Assembly (NCBI GenBank): GCA_023079485.1
Contig: CM041085.1
Location: 92,515,115 to 92,579,114 of the forward strand
DNA length: 64,000 bases
Direction of reading: 5' to 3'
Source of the DNA: Archilochus colubris
Taxonomy: Eukaryota > Chordata > Aves > Apodiformes > Trochilidae
Part shown: positions 56,201 to 64,000 of the stretch, piece by piece
Layout: each line of letters opens with the position of its first letter
How positions within the stretch are numbered: position 1 is the stretch's first letter
Notes under the pieces: model-generated
What the model saw: only the letters and a program-made list of their open reading frames with translations
Databases searched by the model: none
Told to the model about the DNA's origin: nothing
Position numbers and translations under genes: made by a program

Positions 56201-58451
56201 CTACAGGTAGTTAGTGCAAATCTGTTGCCACACAGCAACTACACTGATGCTATGGGTTTGCACAGCCAAGTCCTTGGTAGGTATGTTCAATTGAAGCAAG
56301 AAGAGCAGCAACAAAGAAGCCTTTAAGACAGAGAGATGGCAGCATGCAGGTAGACACAGAATGAGAAGGGGCCTATCTCCTACATAAGCAAGGGGGATAG
56401 TTTTCATCTGAGATGGGCATGGAGAGCAGTACAGTTTAAGTGGCATCCTTGCAGCTGGGAAGGGTAGGAAAGCCACCCCAGTTCCTGATAACCCACCAGC
56501 CACTGTCCTGTGTGAAACCTCAAAATGATTTTTTTCTTATCCTAAAAGAGCTGACTGAAATGCTGACAATCTATCAAAGTCTGGAAAAAATACAGGTTAT
56601 TTAAAAAAATTTAATCCAGACTTCCACACCACATCTGTTAAGAGAAAGAGTGTGTCAGGTAGCAGTGTCTTTCAAATCAAAATACTATAATTAAATTAAC
56701 ACCTTCAGGGCATTTTAAGGAGCATGCAATATCATGATGAAACAGTGGAATCTGGAGGATTTAATGCTTGTCAAAGGCAAACAAAAAATGCTCTTCTTGG
56801 AGAAGAGGATGCTAAAAAGGGCTGCACTACATCTGCAAGAACACAGCATAAATGCACAGCATACATAATCACAAATATCAGCATGCATTAAAATTAACTA
56901 CAGAAACTTTATGCATTACTCCTCCTGTCTGGAAGAAGCTACAGAACAAGAAAAGTCATTAACATTTTAATGAATCTTGGAGAGCAGGGCCCTAAACTCT
57001 TAAGAATTCAGCCCCCAGGGGTTGCTCAGAAGAAAAGGGGGGAGGGAGTCACTGGAGGAAACCTCTGCAGGATGAGCAGCATGGGTACCTGCCTGCTATG
57101 ATTCCCAGGGATCTCCAAGAAGCTTCACACACTTTGGGAGAGAGGGGAGCTTAATAAAGTGTCAGTCAAGGAGCAAGGGAAAAACTCTAGAAATTTAAGC
57201 ACATTTTTTGACATTGCACTTCTTTTCTGAATCACAGGGTTGCTCAAGACTTGTCCCAGAGAGTGGTCCAGCACTACAGGAAAATAGCACATAAGCACTT
57301 CCAACTGTGCCTAGAGCAGAATCTTTACCATGTAAAGCAAAGACTTGTACTGAAACTTAATGCAAAGCACAGGAGCCCTACCCAAACTTCAAGGATGTCA
57401 GCCAAGGACACTTGAGCAACCCAGTGTCCTTGCAGAACTCACCAGTGATGCGAGAATCCAGGAAAAACTTACCCAAGCCTGGAGAGTCTGAGGAAATCAG
57501 ACACAAAGCAGTTGAGCATCTACCTCAGAAAATGCTACAGGGGATACTCTGAGTGTTGGACATGTTTTGCCAGCAACTCAAAGATTCAGATATTTACAGC
57601 TGAAGTCCTACAAGTCTTTATTCTTTAGTCTGAAAACAAATACATCAGCTTTTTGAACACTGTAAGACCAAGGGCCAGAGACAAACTGCATTGCCAAATA
57701 ACCTTCAAAGCATCCACCATCATTATACTGGTTTCTTAGCACAGCTCCCTGCCCTCTGAAATTCCTATCCTTGATTTGTCCATTCAACCTTTGCTCAAAT
57801 AACAGCCTCAGCTGGAGTAGAAAAAGCACAGTGAGGATGCTTCCTAGGATACTTCCATGAACACACGGTTTTGCAGAATAATCAGACAAAGCATCAACAT
57901 GCATATAATTCAGGAAAAGTTAAGATTATATGGCTCCTAGCCTTCCCCAAATCCTTCTCCTTATGCACCACCAAGGCTCACACCTCACCCTTCCCAGACT
58001 ACTCTCACATACACCTAAGATCACAGTAGCACCAAGTTTACATCTGCTGAAGATTTTTGAGCTATAGTTAGAAGAATTTTTATCATTCTAGATACACTTA
58101 TTAAACAAAAAGTGCTTAAAAGTGTAACTATTTAGCACAATTTCAACATACACTACCATATCTCAGGCATTTTAAAAAACTTGGGAATTTAAGAAATCCA
58201 CACCTAGGAGTTTCCCTGCTCACCTTTTCTGAGTTCCTACGACACAGGCTACTTTCACAGCATGTCACACCGAATTGCACAAGCACCTAGGGCTACGTCC
58301 AAGGAGTCAGGAGGAATCCTGCCTAGGGGGGAAATCAATCCCTCCTCCAGATGCAACACCTCACTGCTGCACAAAACACAGCTGGCCACTACAGCTTGGA
58401 AGTGTGCCCAAATCCAGGCATACGATACAGCCACTACCTCATGGAGCTTCA

Positions 58452-58489
58452 AAGATCATATGCTGACCTGAGGATTAGAAAGTATGAGA
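58452..58489 (+). repeat. 38-bp direct repeat, copy 1
   Basis: Matches 60161-60198 at 37 of 38 bases (core TGCTGACCTGAGGATTAGAA). The flanks of the two copies do not match. Confidence 0.9.
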
Positions 58490-59025
58490 AAGAAACATTA
58501 CAGTTTTATTATGGGGGAAATGGAAGTACTTTTTTATTTGAAACCCTTTCCTCCTTCTGTGATGAGAGGTTAAAATACAAAGGACTATTCCTTTATACAA
58601 AACATTAAGTGAGTTTATATTTGCATTTCTAAGCTTTTGAGGAAATAGAATGGCCAGAACTGAAAGCAATTAGTGCACCCAACCAGACAGCTAGAACAAC
58701 AAAAACCACAGAACAATGACCTCTTATTTCCCAAGTTCAGATGCCAACATCACACTTTCCTATTCATGCAGCAAACTGCATTTTGAAAAGCTGAGCTGTT
58801 TTTCTCTGCCCAAAAGGAATACAAAGAGTTCTTATTTTTTTCTAAGTACTTTGGTAGTTAGAAAAACAAAAACTGACGGAGTGCAAACCACTGAACAGGA
58901 GAAACGCTTGGCAGGTTGAGAATCTGACATATTGGAAAGCAGGTTCAAAATACAAAGCTATGAAAATACTGCAAATCTCCAAAATCTGTGGGCAAATTCC
59001 CCCAGCTGCGTTCCAGATGGTGTGT

Positions 59026-59220
59026 GTTTTGCCTTTTAATTTGAAGAGCTGTGACACAACCATAACTTGACCAACCAGTGGGAAGTAACATCAGTCGTAC
59101 TCTGCCATGGCCCCCTTGCATCACCTCGCCTGGTGTGCTTTTCATTTGAAGAGCCAAGTTGTGCAATAACTGTGACATGATTGAGCAGAAGGAAGCTGTA
59201 TCAGTCACCTTCTGCTGTGA
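59026..59220. repeat. Diverged two-copy tandem duplication, ~105-110 bp period
   Basis: Copy 1 has TTTGAAGAGCTGTG at about 59040 and CATCAGTCGTACTCTGCCAT at about 59089. Copy 2 has TTTGAAGAGCCAAG at about 59145 and TATCAGTCACCTTCTGCTGT at about 59199. Between these anchors the order GTGCAATAACTGTGACATGA / GTGACACAACCATAACTTGA also corresponds. Confidence 0.7.
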
Positions 59221-60160
59221 ACCACAGAGGATAGAAAAGTAATGCAATAAAACGGGCGATTAACACTGAACCTTGGATATGGGAAAGAAACTGCTCCCTG
59301 CCACCTGCATTAGTCCCGCCCATCACTTGGGAAAACACTTCCCTGTGCAGCCACTTCTAATGACACGCACACATCTACCCAACCATAAACGTTCACACCA
59401 TCTGTTCTCTTCACAGTTGAGCTCTCAAGCCAACTTCCAAGTCAGGCCGACAAGAGTTCACATGGCCCTGATCCACCAGCTCTTTTGCAGCTTGTTATTC
59501 ATTTGTAAAGAGAATCACTAAACCAACAGTGTTTCCTTTTGTGCAAGGTTTGTCAGAGAGCATCCAACTCAGCCAAACTCAGCAGCCAAAATACTGTGTC
59601 AATTAATGCTGGTCTAGCTCTGAAATGTTTTAACAAATGTGTTTCTTCTGTCTCTCAGATGTTTTTTCCACATTTTCTTCTATTACAAGACTTTGCAAAT
59701 GTGTATAAAATTATCTGGTCCACAGAATTTTTTCAGCAACCCCCTGGAGACTTATCAATTATGTTATCAGATAAATATGGCATTAAAAGAACTAAATGAA
59801 TAAAAGAAAGATGCACATTTCAGGTAGCACAGGAAGGTATAGTGGCCACTGAATATTCTTCAGTGGCAATGGGTCAATCTGAAGTTAAACTGTAAAGAAA
59901 AAAAGGCTCCCCATTACACTACTTGACTATTCACTTACACCCCTCACTTATTTACAAGGTTATGCAACCTTGTTCTCTCCTGCCTCATCTATCACACTTA
60001 AGAGAGCATCTTGTGTATATGCACTGCATATAAGAAGAAAAAAAAAATAGCTGACCCTTGCTTTAAATTTCCTAACACAGATTTGCTACTTCCAGATCAC
60101 TGGGTCATAAGGCTGTTTAAAAGGTGACTGACCAGCCCCTGAATTTCTTGCAGAACTGGG

Positions 60161-60198
60161 AAGATCATGTGCTGACCTGAGGATTAGAAAGTATGAGA
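60161..60198 (+). repeat. 38-bp direct repeat, copy 2
   Basis: Second copy of 58452-58489, 1,709 bp away, differing only by G for A at the ninth base (ATCATG versus ATCATA). Confidence 0.9.
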
Positions 60199-60881
60199 CA
60201 GGCAACACAAAAAAAAAACCAAAACTGTTTTAACTCCATCACGGCTTCAGACAGTATAAGCACTAAATATTACAATTGAATTATAAAACCACATGGTTTA
60301 CAAAAGCACATTTTAAAAGAGATTCTTCCAGAATCCTTTTCTAAATTTCTCTTCAGGTGACAAACTGGCTGATTCTTCTTCCAGAAGTAAAACTAGATAT
60401 ACCAGCATTCTGCTTCTTGCTAATCACACACACAGAAAACGTGAGCAGAGATAAAGAACTGGACTTCTAACCCACAGGCAGCCATTTTTTGGACAGAAAG
60501 GGGCATTTTCTTTCAATCTCTTTTTTCATTGGGTTTTTGTATTTTTTCTTCTTAAATTCTAAGCATTTCAGAGAGCTTGGGGAAAGAAATCAACATTGTG
60601 GCACACACACATAAAACAGGATGTAAAGCATTCTTTAAACTGGAAAATAAAGCAGCTGCTCAGAAAGGCATAACTAGAGCCAAGCATAATTTTATTATTT
60701 TATTTCCACCAGAAGCTCTCCTCTGCTCTTCCCCTCCTCCCCTTATAGAACTAGAGGCAAATCCATTAATAACAAGGAAAAACATTCTGCCGGACACAGA
60801 TAATAACTTCAGTGACAGAAACACCCTACTAACCCAGTTTTATAGACCATCTCATAGGACAGTATAGAATCAAACAAATTA

Positions 60882-61100
<219 letters not shown>

Positions 61101-61583
61101 TCAAAAATTGAGCTAATTAAATCTGTAAAGCTTACTCTTAAAAAAATCACAGCAGACAAACACTAGTGAAATCCAGAGTACTTGCTTCAAAATCATTAAT
61201 GGGGTGAGGTTACCCAACAGGGTAATTAAAAGCATCCTAATTACACACTGGGACTCATTAGGAAGTTAATGCAGAGAGACACTTCTAAAGGACGATCCAG
61301 AAAACCCAAAGAGAGGAGCTGGCAAGGTCTTCTTCACCAGCAACAGCCATAACCAACTAGGTTACAGAGACAGTCTCCCTTGGGAGGACTATCTCCAGCC
61401 TCACACATCCTCCCTTCCACGGCCCAGTTTCAGAAGGACTAATGAAAGTTGGGCAGGATATGCATGATTCCAGGTCTTCTCAACTTGAACAGGAACTCAG
61501 CCCAGTTGTTAAAGACCTGGGTGTGCGATGAAGAGAGGATGCTAACTTTCCCTGACTCCCACCTATGGGCTGAGAGTGTCTGT

Positions 61584-61750
61584 CAGAATCATAGAATCAT
61601 AGAATTGGCTGGGTTGGACCTCAGAGATCATCAAGTCCAACTCTTGAACCACCGTTGCGGTTGCTAGACTATGGCACTAAGTGCCACATCCAGTCTCTTT
61701 TTAAATATCTCCAGGGACGGAGAATCCACTACTTCCCTGGTCAGCCCCCA
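61584..61750 (-). mobile_element. CR1 retrotransposon 3' fragment
   Basis: On the minus strand it ends TTGGACTTGATGATCTCTGA, then GGTCCAACCCAGCCAATTCT and two ATGATTCT units. It is 5'-truncated shortly after a CAGGGAAGTAGTGGATTCTC motif. Same strand as LRRC1. Confidence 0.93.
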
Positions 61751-63162
61751 AGACAACTAGCAAAGCAGACAAGCTTAGCAGTAGGTCAGGTCAACCCCAG
61801 GCACTGGGAGCAGGTGGTGATCAAAAGACAAAATGGTTATTAAAAACCTATTAACATGTAGGCATCCACGCGAAGGTTGAAGAACCCTTATCTCATCAAA
61901 GCTTTCCTCTCTCCCAGCCAAGCCTTGGAATGAGAGTGACTGAAAACAGTGAGGATTTGTGCACAATTAAATTACTTTATACACAAGCCATTCATGACCA
62001 TAACTGACCAGATTCCTCAAAATTCAAGAGAGTTTTGTACCCCCACAGTGCACAGGCATTTTTGCTCAGCAGTCAGAACCTGTGCATCTCACCCACACAC
62101 AGAATGTGTGCATGCCTGCACCCTCAGGGGTTTTCCCCCTCAGGATAACTGGAAGATGCTAGAAAGTTTGGGACATCCAATTACATGCAATCCCTCACAA
62201 TCCTTTCCTGGAAATTAGTATATTCTTTTATTATCACTTCATTTTATATAGGTGCTGGAGTGCGTGCTCTCAATGTCACTCAGTTCTTTCTTAAATTGAC
62301 ATGAAAAGGGGCAGTAAGACATCTTACTAGGTAACAAATTATTTATTCACATTCTTATGAATCTGTATTATAATACAGGTTTTCAGTCTTAGTTTGAGAG
62401 CCTTATACCCAAGATCATAAATCAGGTTTTAAGTGCAAGGTTTTGCATCCTCAGCACCAATCTTTCAATATATATTGTAGTTCCTTTCCACGGAAAAATA
62501 AAACACAACTGAAACTAATGTGTTTTCCCTCAAAAAAAATGGGTTCCTTTTAGGCAATAAAACAGATAGAGCTTTAAAAAGTTTATAAATACTTGGCAGC
62601 AAAAAGATGCACCCGATATGAATGAGAAAATTCAAAGGCTTTTCTTTTTTTTTGAGTCAGAATGGCTCTCCTTCCCCCCTAAGTATTAAATGCTTTTAAT
62701 AACAGAATTGAAATTGTAAGAGAAAGATAAAAAAACCTTTACAATTCCACATTTCTAGCTCCCTAAAAGCATATATTATAATTAAAATAGCCAGAAATGG
62801 GTTTTTTTAATCCTTTTTTTGTCCTCGCAAGATCCATAAATATATTCTCCTATCACTGACATATTTTATCTTCTAAACAAAAGCATCCCTTTTGATAAAT
62901 ACTTGTATTAATACAACTAAACATCAGAGCTTAGAAAAGCACTTACAGATATTTTTGTGAAAACACAGCAGGACCACACTTCACAGAATAGATACCAATC
63001 TGTCCTAACATTGTCCAAAATAAATTCTTGCCAAAAAGTGTTCCTCAGGCAGTGCGTAGCTGCTAAACTGTGACAGTTACAAATACTGACATTCTACTAC
63101 AAACCTTCTCATAAGTAACAGTTGTCCTTGCCAGAGATACTCTACAATAGGAAGTGAGAAAA

Positions 63163-63229
63163 GACAGAAGGAACATGGTTAAGGGACAAAAGGAACAGGG
63201 GTTAAAAGACAAAAGGAACATGGCTAAAA
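63163..63229. repeat. Three-copy minisatellite, 22-23 bp unit
   Basis: Units start at 63163, 63185 and 63208. Each contains GACARAAGGAACAKGG followed by a short T/A-rich part; the middle copy has one extra G. Confidence 0.88.
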
Positions 63230-63746
63230 GAAAGAAAGGTCATCAAAAAGCTGTTAAGAGCTGGGCATCTCTGAAGAGATTTGAGGATCCTCACCACACC
63301 AGGTGTCAGTGTTGTGTATAGTTATTAAACGTGCAAAGCACATGTGTGCAACAAACAAAATTACATAATATTTAAAGGCATTCCTGTTTCTTTAACTGGC
63401 TACTTAACCAAAAATTAACTGGGAGCTTTATTTCTAGCTTGCATAACAATTTTTACAGAATGACACCATTCCCTAGATAAAATCAGAAACTGCTGTTATG
63501 TGAGTGGCATTTCTTTGAACTTCTTGTTTTTTCCTTTAAACTACAGAACTGAATCATTCTTGCATGCTTAGTACATCCTACTCCCATTTCAGTAAGTATT
63601 CTTCCTTTATCCAAGGCACATCATTAGTGCTCTACAGCACTCTAAAGGCAAGCACCTCCTTTTTGCAGTATTTGGTTCACCTGTTAAAAAGCCCCCAAAG
63701 AACGAGAACTAAGATCTTACTGAACAGTGTTCACCAAGTTACAAAT

Positions 63747-63862
63747 TACATATATATAAATACCAATATATTTAAGGATCTATAATTAATCCTTATCTAT
63801 GGGAATATATAATAAATATATATATTATATATATGTAATATATAATATATAATAAATAAATG
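63747..63862. repeat. TA-rich simple-sequence tract
   Basis: Alternating TA with AATAAAT interruptions over roughly 115 bp, largely self-complementary. Confidence 0.85.
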
Positions 63863-64000
63863 CCAGCCAGAAACACGTTTTTAGTTCGATGTATCAGGCA
63901 CAGTTCAGCCTCTACTTGAAAAGCTCTGACACAAACCAAAGTGCAGTAGGGTTGCTGGCCAGAGCAGCACATCCTCTCAGCACGCTCTAACAGCAGGTTT

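Overview
The window is a piece of an avian nuclear genome. It is AT-rich and intron-dominated. Its interspersed repeats are mostly CR1 retrotransposons, several ending in the GATTCT-type tail typical of birds; I saw no L1, Alu or other mammalian-type repeats. There are no bacterial features, tRNAs, rRNAs or CRISPR arrays.

One protein-coding gene accounts for essentially all recognisable coding sequence: LRRC1 (LANO), a LAP-family leucine-rich-repeat protein, on the minus strand. Thirteen coding exons can be placed by translation, reading phase and GT-AG splice sites, from 61013 (5') down to the TAG stop at 7085-7083. They join in frame to 471 residues, which would complete a 524-residue protein if the missing first exon encodes 53 residues as in human. 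That first exon (start codon, N-terminal cysteines, first LRR) lies beyond position 64000.

Layout, left to right on the + strand: 1-5959, downstream intergenic DNA with one CR1 and a G-quadruplex-type motif; about 5960-7082, the probable 3' UTR; 7083-12001, exons 14 to 11; 12002-20822, intron 10; 20823-29243, a cluster of exons 10 to 5; 29244-43245, intron 4 (14.0 kb); 43246-46590, exons 4 and 3; 46591-60895, intron 2 (14.3 kb); 60896-61013, exon 2; 61014-64000, the 3' part of intron 1.

The product is a cortical adaptor: an LRR array, a LAP-specific region, an acidic linker and a C-terminal Thr-Ser-Val PDZ ligand, without PDZ domains of its own. It is related to SCRIB and ERBIN and works in basolateral polarity.

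I found no convincing new biological system. The best second-look items are a hairpin inside a CR1 tail that looks like a template-switch product (34436-34530), an RFX X-box in intron 4 (29708-29721), a 38-bp near-identical direct repeat 1.7 kb apart in intron 2, a diverged tandem duplication at 59026-59220, and two intronic blocks that look like conserved non-coding elements.
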